NCBI RefSeq assembly: GCF_018274385.1
Contig: NZ_JAAFYZ010000066.1
Coordinates: forward strand, 1 to 44,548
Source: Catenulispora pinistramenti
Lineage (GTDB): Bacteria; Actinomycetota; Actinomycetes; Streptomycetales; Catenulisporaceae
Length of the DNA: 44,548 bases
Reading direction: 5' to 3'
In this document: positions 1-9,171 of the stretch, piece after piece
How the letters are laid out: each line of letters opens with the position of its first letter
Position numbering within the stretch: position 1 is the stretch's first letter
Made by a program: the position numbers and the translations under genes
Notes under the pieces: model-generated
What the model saw: only the letters and a program-made list of their open reading frames with translations
The model's database searches: none
What the model was told of the DNA's origin: nothing

Positions 1-30
1 GACCCCGCACCGGTCCGGCACCGGCTTCGG

Positions 31-68
31 CGTCGTGGGCCGCGCCCCTGCTCGCGCGGCCCACGACG
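31..68. terminator. Strong GC hairpin, probable terminator of an upstream gene
   Basis: Two perfectly complementary 15-base arms (31-45 and 54-68) enclose an 8-base loop. No T-run follows, which is common for actinobacterial terminators. No gene in the window lies before it, so it probably ends transcription of a gene outside the window. The rest of 1-225 shows nothing else I can support. Confidence 0.5.
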
Positions 69-225
69 TCGTCCCCGCCGGCCCGGTCTGACTGCGGTGT
101 CGAACCTTGTGTCTGTGATAGCCGAATTGGGAGGCTAATACCGAAAAGTCCCTCTATCGAGTGGCGCAACGCCACCCGACCTCGGTAAGGCCTCCGGAGG
201 CCGTCGGCCGCCTAGACTTTCGGGC

Positions 226-1080
226 ATGCCGCGCGCCAAGACCCCGCAGGAGCCCGCCGACGACGACCAGCCGGACGGCCCGGAGCTGTTGCGCGACCTG
301 GACCGGCGCAACGCCTACCAGCTGATGATCGGCGGCACCCCGCAGTCGCACGTCGATCTGGACGACCCGACGTACCTGGAGTACGAGTACATCCGCCAGA
401 TCGCGCACCTGGTGGACCTGGTCGCCGACGAGGGCGCGCCGCTGCGGGTGCTGCACCTGGGCGGCGGCGGCCTGACCCTGCCCCGCTACGTCGCCGTCAC
501 CCGCCCGGGCTCGGGCCAGCAGGTCGTGGAGATCGACGGCAAGCTGCTGGACTTCGTCCGCACCAAGCTGCCGCTGCCGCGCAACGCGCGCGTGCGGCTG
601 CGCACCGGCGACGCCCGCGACGTGCTCGGCCGGGTCCCGGCGGGCGCGTTCGACCTGACGGTCACCGACGTCTTCGCCGCCGCCCGCATCCCGAAGCACT
701 TCACGTCGACCGAGTACGTGGCCCTGTCCAAGCGCGCGCTGCGCCCGACCGGAGTGCACCTGGTCAATCTCGCCGACGGAATAGCCGGTACGAGCCTGGC
801 CTTCACCCGCCGCCAAGTCGCCACCGCGAAGGCGCACTTCGCGCACGTCCTGCTGCTCGCCGACCCCGGCATCCTGCGCGGCCGCAAGTTCGGCAACATC
901 GTGCTGATGGCCTCCGACGCCCCGCTCCCGGTGGCCGGCCTGGTCCGGCGCGCGGCCTCCGACCCGTTCCCGAACCGGGTGGTGCGCGGTCAGGAGCTGG
1001 ACGACTTCCAGGGCGGCGCCAAGCCGGTGACGGACGCCGACGCGGAGGCGTCGCCGGAGCCGCCGGCCGACGCGTTCTAG
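226..1080 (+). CDS. Spermidine synthase-like SAM-dependent methyltransferase fold protein
   Basis: 284 aa with a Rossmann methyltransferase core of the spermidine synthase/fused-PABS type. A glycine-rich SAM-binding loop LHLGGGGLTLPRY lies near residues 74-86, followed by an acidic strand end VVEIDGKLL that should contact the SAM ribose, GDARDVL, and the TVTDVF strand at the active site. Bacterial relatives are usually annotated as spermidine synthase, but many lack proven polyamine activity. No polyamine genes lie nearby, so the substrate is unassigned. The C-terminus (about 30 residues, Ala/Pro/Asp-rich) looks disordered. The gene stands alone between a terminator-like hairpin and the acyl-CoA dehydrogenase gene. 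The fold is clear; the reaction is not. Confidence 0.8.
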   Translation: MPRAKTPQEPADDDQPDGPELLRDLDRRNAYQLMIGGTPQSHVDLDDPTYLEYEYIRQIAHLVDLVADEGAPLRVLHLGGGGLTLPRYVAVTRPGSGQQVVEIDGKLLDFVRTKLPLPRNARVRLRTGDARDVLGRVPAGAFDLTVTDVFAAARIPKHFTSTEYVALSKRALRPTGVHLVNLADGIAGTSLAFTRRQVATAKAHFAHVLLLADPGILRGRKFGNIVLMASDAPLPVAGLVRRAASDPFPNRVVRGQELDDFQGGAKPVTDADAEASPEPPADAF

Positions 1081-1205
1081 GCCGGCTCGTTCTAGGGCGT
1101 CCCACCGGAGGCCCACCGGCCGCACCGGCGCCGACTCCCGGCCCGGCACCAGCAGGTCGCCGCCCGGCCATGGCCTTTTGCCATACCCGCCGGTAACTTA
1201 GCGCC

Positions 1206-2363
1206 ATGCGCCGCACCGTCTACACCGAAGACCACGAAGCCTTCCGCGCCATGCTGCGCGATTTCATCGCCAAGGAGGTGGTGCCGGTCTACCCCGAGTG
1301 GGAGCAGGCCGGACACCCGCCGCGCGAGTTCTACCACCGCCTCGGCGAGCTCGGGGTGTTCGGGATCGAGGTGCCGGAGGAGTACGGCGGCGCCGGCATG
1401 AGCACGTTCAAGTACCAGTCGATCGTGATCGAGGAGACCACGCGCGCCGGGGTGAGCTTCGGGACGACGACCGTGCACGTCGGGCTGATCCTGCCCTACC
1501 TGCTGGCCTACGCCACCGACGAGCAGAAGGCGCGCTGGCTGCCGAAGTTCATCTCCGGGGAGCTGATGACCGCGATCGCCATGACCGAGCCCGGCACCGG
1601 CTCGGACCTGGCCGGGATCCAGACCACCGCGAAGCTGTCCGAGGACGGCCGGCACTACGTGCTCAACGGCGCGAAGACCTTCATCACCGGCGGCGTGCTG
1701 GCGGATCTGGTCCTGGTGGTGGCGCGCACGGCGCCGGCCACACCGCAGGACCGCCGGGGCGGGCTGTCGATCCTGTGCGTGGACACCAAATCGCCGGGGT
1801 ACTCGGTCGGGCGCAAGCTGGACAAGATCGGGTTGAAGACCTCTGACACCGCCGAGCTGGCCTTCACCGACGTGCAGGTCCCGGTCGAGAACCTGCTCGG
1901 CGAGGCCGGCAAGGGCTTCAGCTACCTGACCCACAACCTGCCGCAGGAGCGGCTGGCGATCGCGGTCGGCGGCTACGCCTCGGCGTCGGCGGCACTGCGC
2001 TTCGCGCTGGACTACGTCCGGGAACGCACGGTCTTCGGCACCTCGGTGGCCTCCTTCCAGAACACCAAGTTCGTCCTGGCCGAATGCGCCACCGAGGTCG
2101 AGGCGGCCGAGTGCATGATCGACCGCGCGCTGGAGCTGCACGAGGCCGGCGAGCTGTCAGTGGCCGATGCCGCGAAGGTGAAGCTGTTCTGCACCGAGGT
2201 GGCCGGGCGCGTCATCGACAAGTGCCTCCAGCTGCACGGCGGCTACGGCTACATCACCGAGTTCCCGATCGCGCGGCTGTACGCGGACACCCGGGTCTCG
2301 CGCATCTACGGCGGCACCAGCGAGGTCATGAAGACGATCATCGCGAAGTCGTTGGGCTTGTAG
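1206..2363 (+). CDS. Acyl-CoA dehydrogenase
   Basis: 385 aa, the normal length for this FAD flavoprotein family, which forms the alpha,beta double bond of acyl-CoA in beta-oxidation or branched amino-acid breakdown. The N-terminal helical domain is followed by the FAD-binding signature MTEPGTGSDLAG (about residue 121) and the C-terminal signature RIYGGTSEVMK, whose Glu lies where short- and medium-chain enzymes have the catalytic base. ATG at 1206 fits the family N-terminus, although no strong Shine-Dalgarno sequence precedes it. It converges with kynureninase, and a 16-bp tandem repeat array lies between their 3' ends. Chain length and electron-transfer partner cannot be read from context. 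Confidence 0.93.
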   Translation: MRRTVYTEDHEAFRAMLRDFIAKEVVPVYPEWEQAGHPPREFYHRLGELGVFGIEVPEEYGGAGMSTFKYQSIVIEETTRAGVSFGTTTVHVGLILPYLLAYATDEQKARWLPKFISGELMTAIAMTEPGTGSDLAGIQTTAKLSEDGRHYVLNGAKTFITGGVLADLVLVVARTAPATPQDRRGGLSILCVDTKSPGYSVGRKLDKIGLKTSDTAELAFTDVQVPVENLLGEAGKGFSYLTHNLPQERLAIAVGGYASASAALRFALDYVRERTVFGTSVASFQNTKFVLAECATEVEAAECMIDRALELHEAGELSVADAAKVKLFCTEVAGRVIDKCLQLHGGYGYITEFPIARLYADTRVSRIYGGTSEVMKTIIAKSLGL

Positions 2364-2384
2364 CCGCACGACACCGGGCCACAC

Positions 2385-2480
2385 GTCACTGTGGCCACAT
2401 GTCACTGTGGCCACATGTCACTGTGGCCACATGTCACTGTGGCCACATGTCACTGTGGCCACATATCACTCTGGCCTCAC
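2385..2480. repeat. 16-bp tandem repeat array, 5 perfect copies plus 1 degenerate
   Basis: The unit GTCACTGTGGCCACAT occurs five times without change (2385-2464) and once degenerated (2465-2480). Each unit contains the perfect 10-bp palindrome TGTGGCCACA, so the array offers five evenly spaced dyads about 1.5 helical turns apart and can also fold as RNA hairpins on either strand. It fills the gap between two converging genes. The degenerate copy overlaps the kynureninase stop codon (2477-2479 on the minus strand). Possible roles are a bidirectional terminator, a protein-binding array or a variable-number repeat. Confidence 0.95.
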
Positions 2481-3748
2481 GTCACTTCGGTGCGCGTCGG
2501 GTCGATCTGCTCGTACGCCTTCGTCTCGACGATCCGGCGCATGGCGTCGAAGGCGTCCCACACGTCCACGAACCGCGTCGTGGACGGGGCCATGCCCAGG
2601 CGGACCCGGTCCGGCTCCCGGAAGTCCGGGATGACGTCGTGCTGCTCGATCAGCGCGCGGCAGATCCGGTACGCCTCGGGGTGCCGCACCGAGATGTGGC
2701 TGCCGCGGACGGCCGCGTCGCGCGGGCTGCCGAGGCTGAAGCCGATCGGGGCCAGCCAGGCGTCGAACAGCTCGATGGCGAACTCGGTGAGCGCCACGCC
2801 CTTGTCCCGCAACGGCTTGATGCCGGCCTCGGCCAGCACCCGGGCCCCGGAGTCGACCAGCGAGACCCCGACGACCTGCGGCGTGCCGACCAGGAAACGG
2901 CTCGCGGAGGCCACCGGGTCGTAGCCCTGGCCCATCGCGAACTGGTCGCGCTGGCCGTACCAGCCCCAGATCGGCTGGCGGACGGCGTCGATCAGCGAGG
3001 CGTTGGCGTAGAGGAACGCCGGGGACCCGGGGCCGCCGTTCAGGTACTTGTAGGTGCAGCCGACGGCGAAGTCGGTGCCGGTGGCGTCCAGTTCGATCGG
3101 GACCGAGCCCGCCGAGTGGCACAGGTCCCACAGCGCCAGAGCGCCGGCATCGTGCACCACCTGGTTCACGGACGCCAGATCGGCCAGCGCCGAGGAGCGG
3201 TAGTCCACCTGCGAAAGCGAGACCAGCGCGGTGCGGTCGTCCAGGACCGGGCGGAGCTGGTCGGCGGTCGGGCCGAGCAGTTCGTCGAACTCGACCAGCT
3301 TGAGCTCCAGGCCCCGGGCGGCGGCCAGGCCCTCCAGGACGTACCGGTCGGTCGGGAAGTTGTTGAGATCGCTGACGATCACGGTCCGGTCGGGACGCGC
3401 GTCGAGGGCGGCGGAGGCCAGCTTGTAGAGGTTCACCGACGTGGAGTCGGAGACCACGACCTGTCCGGCGGCGGCGCCGAGGAAGTGCTGTCCGAGGAAG
3501 TCGCCGACGGTCTGCGGCAGCGTCTGCCAACGCTCGTTCCAGGACCGGATCAGCCGGTCGCCCCATTCGCCGGCCACGACTTCCTGGACCCGGTCCAAGG
3601 AGGCCTTGGGGAGCCGGCCGAGGGAGTTGCCGTCGAGGTAGATGAGCTTTTCGTCGGGGATGACGAACTGGGTACGGAGCGACGCCAAAGGGTCGGTCGC
3701 GTCCCGGTTCTCCGCGTCATTGCGGGGGTGAGCTGTGGAGTCGGACAC
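2477..3748 (-). CDS. kynU: Kynureninase
   Basis: 423 aa PLP enzyme that cleaves kynurenine or 3-hydroxykynurenine to (3-hydroxy)anthranilate and alanine in tryptophan breakdown. Family marks in order: YLDGNSLGR near residue 38, DLCHSAGSVPIEL in the middle, and YKYLNGGPG, where K234 should form the PLP Schiff base. ATG at 3748 gives the expected N-terminus. No tryptophan 2,3-dioxygenase or kynurenine formamidase gene is adjacent, so the rest of the pathway must lie elsewhere, or the gene feeds anthranilate into another route. The last codons run into the degenerate copy of the 16-bp repeat array. Confidence 0.95.
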   Translation of the reverse strand: MSDSTAHPRNDAENRDATDPLASLRTQFVIPDEKLIYLDGNSLGRLPKASLDRVQEVVAGEWGDRLIRSWNERWQTLPQTVGDFLGQHFLGAAAGQVVVSDSTSVNLYKLASAALDARPDRTVIVSDLNNFPTDRYVLEGLAAARGLELKLVEFDELLGPTADQLRPVLDDRTALVSLSQVDYRSSALADLASVNQVVHDAGALALWDLCHSAGSVPIELDATGTDFAVGCTYKYLNGGPGSPAFLYANASLIDAVRQPIWGWYGQRDQFAMGQGYDPVASASRFLVGTPQVVGVSLVDSGARVLAEAGIKPLRDKGVALTEFAIELFDAWLAPIGFSLGSPRDAAVRGSHISVRHPEAYRICRALIEQHDVIPDFREPDRVRLGMAPSTTRFVDVWDAFDAMRRIVETKAYEQIDPTRTEVT

Positions 3749-3858
3749 GTGATCAGACTAGGCGAGGGTGTCCGCGCGGGGAATGGGGGCTCGCGGGGCA
3801 CTGAGGATTCGGGTGGGCGACCGGTGGCGGCCGGCCGCCCCTGGTGGGAGTCATCGGA

Positions 3859-4821
3859 TTACCGCTTCGAGAACTCCTCCGTCGCCTCGTTCAGCGCCTG
3901 CCCCATGGCCTGGCTGCCGGTGTGCCCGGAGTCCTCGATGACCACGAGCTTGGCGTCCGGCCACGCCTGCGCCAGCTCCCACGCGGTGTATACGGGACTG
4001 CCCAGATCGTGGCGGCCGTGGACGAGGACCGCCGGGATGCCGTGCAGCTTGTGCATGTCGCGCAGGGTCTGGCCCGGCTCCAGCCAGGCGTCGTTGCCGA
4101 AGTAGTGCGCGCAGATGCGGACGAAGGCCAGCCGGTCATCGCCGACGAAGTCCTCCTCGTAGGCACCGGGCTTCCCGTTGCTCTCCAACGAGATCACGGC
4201 ATCCTCCCACCGCATCCACTCGTCCGCCGCCGCTTCGCGCACCGCGCGGTCCGGGTTCTCCATCAGCCGGCTGTACGCCTGCACCAGGTTCCCGTCGCGC
4301 TCGGCCTCGGGCACGTGGTTGCGGAAGCGGTCCCAGGCCTCGGGGAAGATCCGCCGGACGCCGTGGTAGAGCCAGTCGGTCTCCTCCGGGCGGGTCGAGG
4401 TGACCGCCGGGATGATCATCTCGGTCACCCGCTCCGGGTGCGCCTGCGCGTAGACCAGGGCCAGGCTGGCGCCCCAGGAGCCACCCTTCACCAGCCACTT
4501 CTCAATGCCCAGATGCTCGCGCAGGAGCTCGATGTCGCGGACGAGGTGGTGCGTGGTGTTGACGGACATGTCCGTCGCCGGGTCGGACGCGTGCGGCGTG
4601 CTGCGCCCGCACCCCCGCTGGTCGAAGCGGATCACGCGCCACTTCTCGGGGTTCCAGCCCCTGGTCGGCCCGACCATCGAGCCGGCGCCGGGGCCGCCGT
4701 GCAGGTTCACCGCGGGCTTGCCGTCCGGGTTGCCGAGCTCTTCGTAGTAGATCTGGTTCCCGTCACCGACGTCGAGATATCCGGTGGCGTAAGGACCCAT
4801 TGGCGGGTAGGAAATAGACAT
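3859..4821 (-). CDS. pip: Proline iminopeptidase (peptidase family S33)
   Basis: 320 aa cytosolic alpha/beta hydrolase that removes N-terminal proline from peptides. The oxyanion-hole motif HGGPGAG precedes FDQRGCGRS, both typical of S33 prolyl aminopeptidases. The catalytic triad is visible: S115 in GGSWGAS, D272 in HGRHD and H300 in DSGHTGS. The start codon at 4821 overlaps, on the opposite strand, the start codon of the methyltransferase remnant (both lie in CATG, 4819-4822), so each promoter must lie inside the other gene. An in-frame ATG at 4800 would remove seven residues and the overlap. Neither start has a clear Shine-Dalgarno sequence. Confidence 0.93.
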   Translation of the reverse strand: MSISYPPMGPYATGYLDVGDGNQIYYEELGNPDGKPAVNLHGGPGAGSMVGPTRGWNPEKWRVIRFDQRGCGRSTPHASDPATDMSVNTTHHLVRDIELLREHLGIEKWLVKGGSWGASLALVYAQAHPERVTEMIIPAVTSTRPEETDWLYHGVRRIFPEAWDRFRNHVPEAERDGNLVQAYSRLMENPDRAVREAAADEWMRWEDAVISLESNGKPGAYEEDFVGDDRLAFVRICAHYFGNDAWLEPGQTLRDMHKLHGIPAVLVHGRHDLGSPVYTAWELAQAWPDAKLVVIEDSGHTGSQAMGQALNEATEEFSKR

Positions 4822-5273
4822 GGACGCGATCGTAGACCAGGGCAGCGAATCCGCACGCGGATCGCGGGACTGGAAGAACTGGTTCGCGGCCTACGACGAC
4901 CCGGAATCCCCGCTGGTCAAGCGGCTGGCCACGGTCCAGCAGGGCATCCGGCGGGCGCTCGACGAAGCACCTTCAGGCGTGATCAAGGTCCTGAGTCTGT
5001 GCGCCGGCGAGGGACGGGACCTGATCCCGGTGCTCGCCGACCACCCGCGCCGCGCATCTGACCGCGCTGGGCGGCACCGCGATCTGGACCCGCCACCGGC
5101 ACGATCCGGCCGTCATCCCGAGAATCCACGGCTGGTTCGGCGAAGCGGGCTTCTCCGATCTGTGGGAATCTGACGCGGATCTGCCGACCGTCATTTACGT
5201 CGCCGCGAATCGGCAGGAGCGGGAACCCGCTCCTCTTCCCGACGACCGCAAGCTTTTCACCTTCGTTCGATAG
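4820..5273 (+). pseudogene. Class I SAM-dependent methyltransferase, broken by internal deletion and frame change
   Basis: The first ~75 residues from ATG 4820 (TAGGAAATAGAC just upstream is a fair ribosome site) look like an intact methyltransferase N-terminus: DWKNWFAAYDDPESPL, then the SAM loop VLSLCAGEGRDLIPVL. Frame 1 then becomes nonsense and stops at 5173. A second frame from about 5050 reads on to TAG at 5271-5273 with a normal family C-terminus (GGTAIWTRHR, IHGWFGEAGFSDLW). The central ribose-binding and active-site strands, roughly 80-100 residues of a ~260-residue protein, are missing. I infer a deletion that left the two ends out of frame. It ends 8 bases before the PARG-like gene, whose translation may once have been coupled to it. 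Confidence 0.8.
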
Positions 5274-6135
5274 AACCATTCATGGGGATTTACAAAAGCG
5301 TCGCTCTTGAGAACGAGAGCATTGTCGCCGCAGGTCATTATGTGGACGCGCGTGGCGCCCGGGTGGATCTGGCCGCCGATGTGGCCGCGGCTTGCCAGGG
5401 GACTCGGTCCTACGACCCCGGCCAGACGCTGCGACTGTTCAACGACCAGACGCACCAGGCCGCCGGCGCACCGCGCCACGAAACAGCCTTCGAAGTCACC
5501 GACGAGACCAGCACTCAGGCCGGTCAGCGCTTGGTGCTCGCCGAGGGCGCGACCGACGTCGCGATCCTGAACTTCGCCTCGGCGCGCAACCCCGGCGGCG
5601 GGTACCTCGGCGGCGCGCGGGCTCAGGAGGAAGACCTGTGCCGCAGTTCCGCGTTGTACACGACACTGCTTGAGGCTCGTGACTACTACGACGCGCATCG
5701 GGCGAATCGCGATACCCGGTACAGCCATCGCGTCATCTTCTCCCCCGCTGTTCCGGTCTACCGTGACAGCGCCACGCGGCTGCTGGACACGCCCTATCAG
5801 ATCTCTTATTTGACGTCGCCGGCTCCGAACGCCGGAGCGCTGGCCCGGCACGAGCCGTCGGCCCTGGACGAGGTCGAGGGTCTGCTCACCGAGCGTGCGG
5901 GGCGGGTGCTCGCGGTCGCGGCACACCACGGCGTCCAGACGCTGGTGCTCGGCGCGTGGGGCTGCGGCGTGTTCCGCAACGATCCGGCGACCGTGGCGCG
6001 GGTCTTCCACAGCTATCTCGCGGGCGGTGGCGTATTCGAGGGCAGATTCGCTCGAGTCGTGTTCGGCGTCTATGACACCTCCTCAGCGAGGACAACGCTG
6101 GGAGCGTTTCAGACAGCCTTCGCGGACCTTGTGTC

Positions 6136-7494
<1,359 letters not shown>

Positions 7495-7516
7495 AGCGGG
7501 GCCACCTCCGGGAGGA

Positions 7517-7541
7517 CTAACATGAGTCATCCTCAGGTTAG
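7517..7541. promoter_or_regulatory. Candidate operator between bglucosidase and TetR genes
   Basis: In the 68-bp gap between divergent starts (GTG 7494 minus, ATG 7563 plus), CTAAC (7517-7521) and GTTAG (7537-7541) form a 25-bp interrupted dyad, with a second small palindrome ATGAGTCAT inside it. The position fits autoregulation by the TetR protein. The arms are short, so this is only a candidate. Confidence 0.35.
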
Positions 7542-7562
7542 CGGGCGAGGGAGAATAGGGGA

Positions 7563-8219
7563 ATGGAATCCACGACCGAGACCGCGACGGGACTCCGGCG
7601 CCGCCCCATGCAGCGGCGCAGCGCCGAGCGCTACGAGCGGATCCTCAACGTGTGCGCCGAACTCCTCGACGAGCTCGGCTTCGCCGGCCTGACCACCACC
7701 GCGGTCGCCAAGCGCGCCGAAGTCCCGATCGGCACCGTGTACCAATTCTTCGCGGACAAGAGCGCCCTGGTACACGCCCTAGCCGCACGAAACCTCGAGA
7801 ACTACATGGGCCGCCTGGAGCACCGCTACAGCGAGGCGGTGCCAAGATCGGTAGAGGCGGTCGTAGACGTCGCCATCGACGAATTCGTGGACATGCGCCG
7901 CACCCAACCCGGCTTCGGCGTCCTGGACTTCGGCGCCGGAAGCGAATGGTCGGAGGCGGACCCCCGCGACCTGTACCTCCTGGACGAGAACGTCGAGAAC
8001 AACACCGCAGTAGCACGCCGTCTACGAATGCTGACACCCTTCCTGGACTCCTCCCGCGCCGACACCGCCGAGATCGAGCTGGCACTGCGGGTGACGATGG
8101 AAGCCGCGGACGCGGTGCTGCAACTGGCCTTCCGGACCGATCCGGAAGGGGACGCGGGACTGATCGCGGAGTGCAAGAAGCTGCTGGTGGCTTATCTGGG
8201 GCCTTATTACGTGGGCTGA
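7563..8219 (+). CDS. TetR family transcriptional regulator
   Basis: 218 aa. The N-terminal helix-turn-helix (about residues 20-65) has the family pattern with AERYERILNVCAEL, then TTTAVAKRAEVPIGTVYQFF. The C-terminal ligand domain is helical and gives no clue to the effector. It is divergent from the beta-glucosidase gene, so it probably represses that gene and itself, perhaps responding to a glucoside or aglycone. An AGGGGA motif lies directly before the start and GGGAG slightly further upstream. From the neighbouring 3' end at 8219 to 8274 nothing is seen. Confidence 0.9.
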   Translation: MESTTETATGLRRRPMQRRSAERYERILNVCAELLDELGFAGLTTTAVAKRAEVPIGTVYQFFADKSALVHALAARNLENYMGRLEHRYSEAVPRSVEAVVDVAIDEFVDMRRTQPGFGVLDFGAGSEWSEADPRDLYLLDENVENNTAVARRLRMLTPFLDSSRADTAEIELALRVTMEAADAVLQLAFRTDPEGDAGLIAECKKLLVAYLGPYYVG

Positions 8220-8274
8220 TGCCGGCACAGCTAGGACCGAAGGCCGCAACGAGCTTTGAAACCCACAGCCAGCG

Positions 8275-9171
8275 CTAGTGCCGATGCGTATTGTCGGGCT
8301 GCGAGGGATCACCGGGATGCTCAAAGCCCGGCGCGTACGCGACAAGCGCCCGGCGGCGCTGGTCGAGCCAGCGGTTGAAGGCGGCCAGGCGGGTCGGGTC
8401 GGTGGCGTCGGTGCGCGGGGCGGGCTCGGCGGGCCGGACTTCGGTTGCGGTGACGGTCGCGAAGTGCCAGCCGAGGCCGGTGCGGACCGGGCCGACACGG
8501 GTGCCGGGCGGCAGGGCGCGGAGCTCGGCGGCGAGGGTGGCCGGGATGTCGTCGAGGGTGGTCCAGCCCAGGGAGACGTCCGGGGCGGTCGCCGCCTCGA
8601 ACGCGGTGCCGGCGACGGTGTGTGTGACGCGGTACCAGGTGCGGGTGCTGGTGTGTGGCGCGGCAGTGCTCGGCGCCGCGGCTGTGCTCGGCGCGGCGGG
8701 CGGGGTCGCGACAGTGACGAGGTTGTAGAGGGCTGACATCTCCGGGGCCGTCGACCAGGCGGCGGCGTTGATGGAGCCCAGGTGCAGGGACTCAGCTTGG
8801 GTGAGTGGCCGAGGCGGGGCAGGCACATCCGCCAAGCGCAACGAGCCGGGCACTGGCACTGGCTGGTCGGCCAAGTCCGCAGCCGCCGGAAGTCGCTCTT
8901 CCTCGGCGCCCCGCACCCGAGCCGACTCCACCCGACAAAGCTCCTCGGTCAGCAGCACCTGCGCCGTCCATCGCAGAAACTGCCGATCCTCCTTGCTCCC
9001 CACCGCCGGCAGGCGCGCGGCCAGGCGCCCGGTGCGCAGCTCGCGGACCCGGGCTTCCAGACGCTCGCGCGGGATCGGCGTGCCGTCGACCCAGCCGATC
9101 ACCGCTGCCTCGCGTTGTGCTTGCGCGGCGGCAGCGGCGTCGCTGTGGTGGTGCTCGTGCGCGTGCGTCAC
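8275..9171 (-). CDS. Parvulin-like (PpiC/SurA-type) protein coupled to alpha-mannosidase
   Basis: 298 aa from GTG 9171, which overlaps the alpha-mannosidase stop in GTGA (9168-9171), so translation is coupled. A His-rich start (THAHEHHHSD) is followed by GWVDGTPIPRERLEARVREL, a SurA-N-like helix pattern, and near residue 215 by GWTTLDDIPATLAAELRAL, PPGTRVGPV and TGLGWHFATV, which match the rotamase fold of parvulins. Homologues in this position are often misnamed malonyl-CoA:ACP transacylase; I see no GHSLGE motif. There is no signal peptide, so it should be cytosolic. The coupling suggests a dedicated folding or assembly role for the very large mannosidase. This is inference. Confidence 0.65.
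   Translation of the reverse strand: MTHAHEHHHSDAAAAAQAQREAAVIGWVDGTPIPRERLEARVRELRTGRLAARLPAVGSKEDRQFLRWTAQVLLTEELCRVESARVRGAEEERLPAAADLADQPVPVPGSLRLADVPAPPRPLTQAESLHLGSINAAAWSTAPEMSALYNLVTVATPPAAPSTAAAPSTAAPHTSTRTWYRVTHTVAGTAFEAATAPDVSLGWTTLDDIPATLAAELRALPPGTRVGPVRTGLGWHFATVTATEVRPAEPAPRTDATDPTRLAAFNRWLDQRRRALVAYAPGFEHPGDPSQPDNTHRH

Noticed and set aside
2385-2480. CRISPR array
   Set aside because: The 16-bp units are contiguous with no spacers, and there are no cas genes.
2084-4105. Long plus-strand open frame through the repeat array and kynureninase
   Set aside because: It is antisense to a clear kynureninase gene, has a composition biased to Arg, Gly and Val, and matches no family: a high-GC shadow frame.
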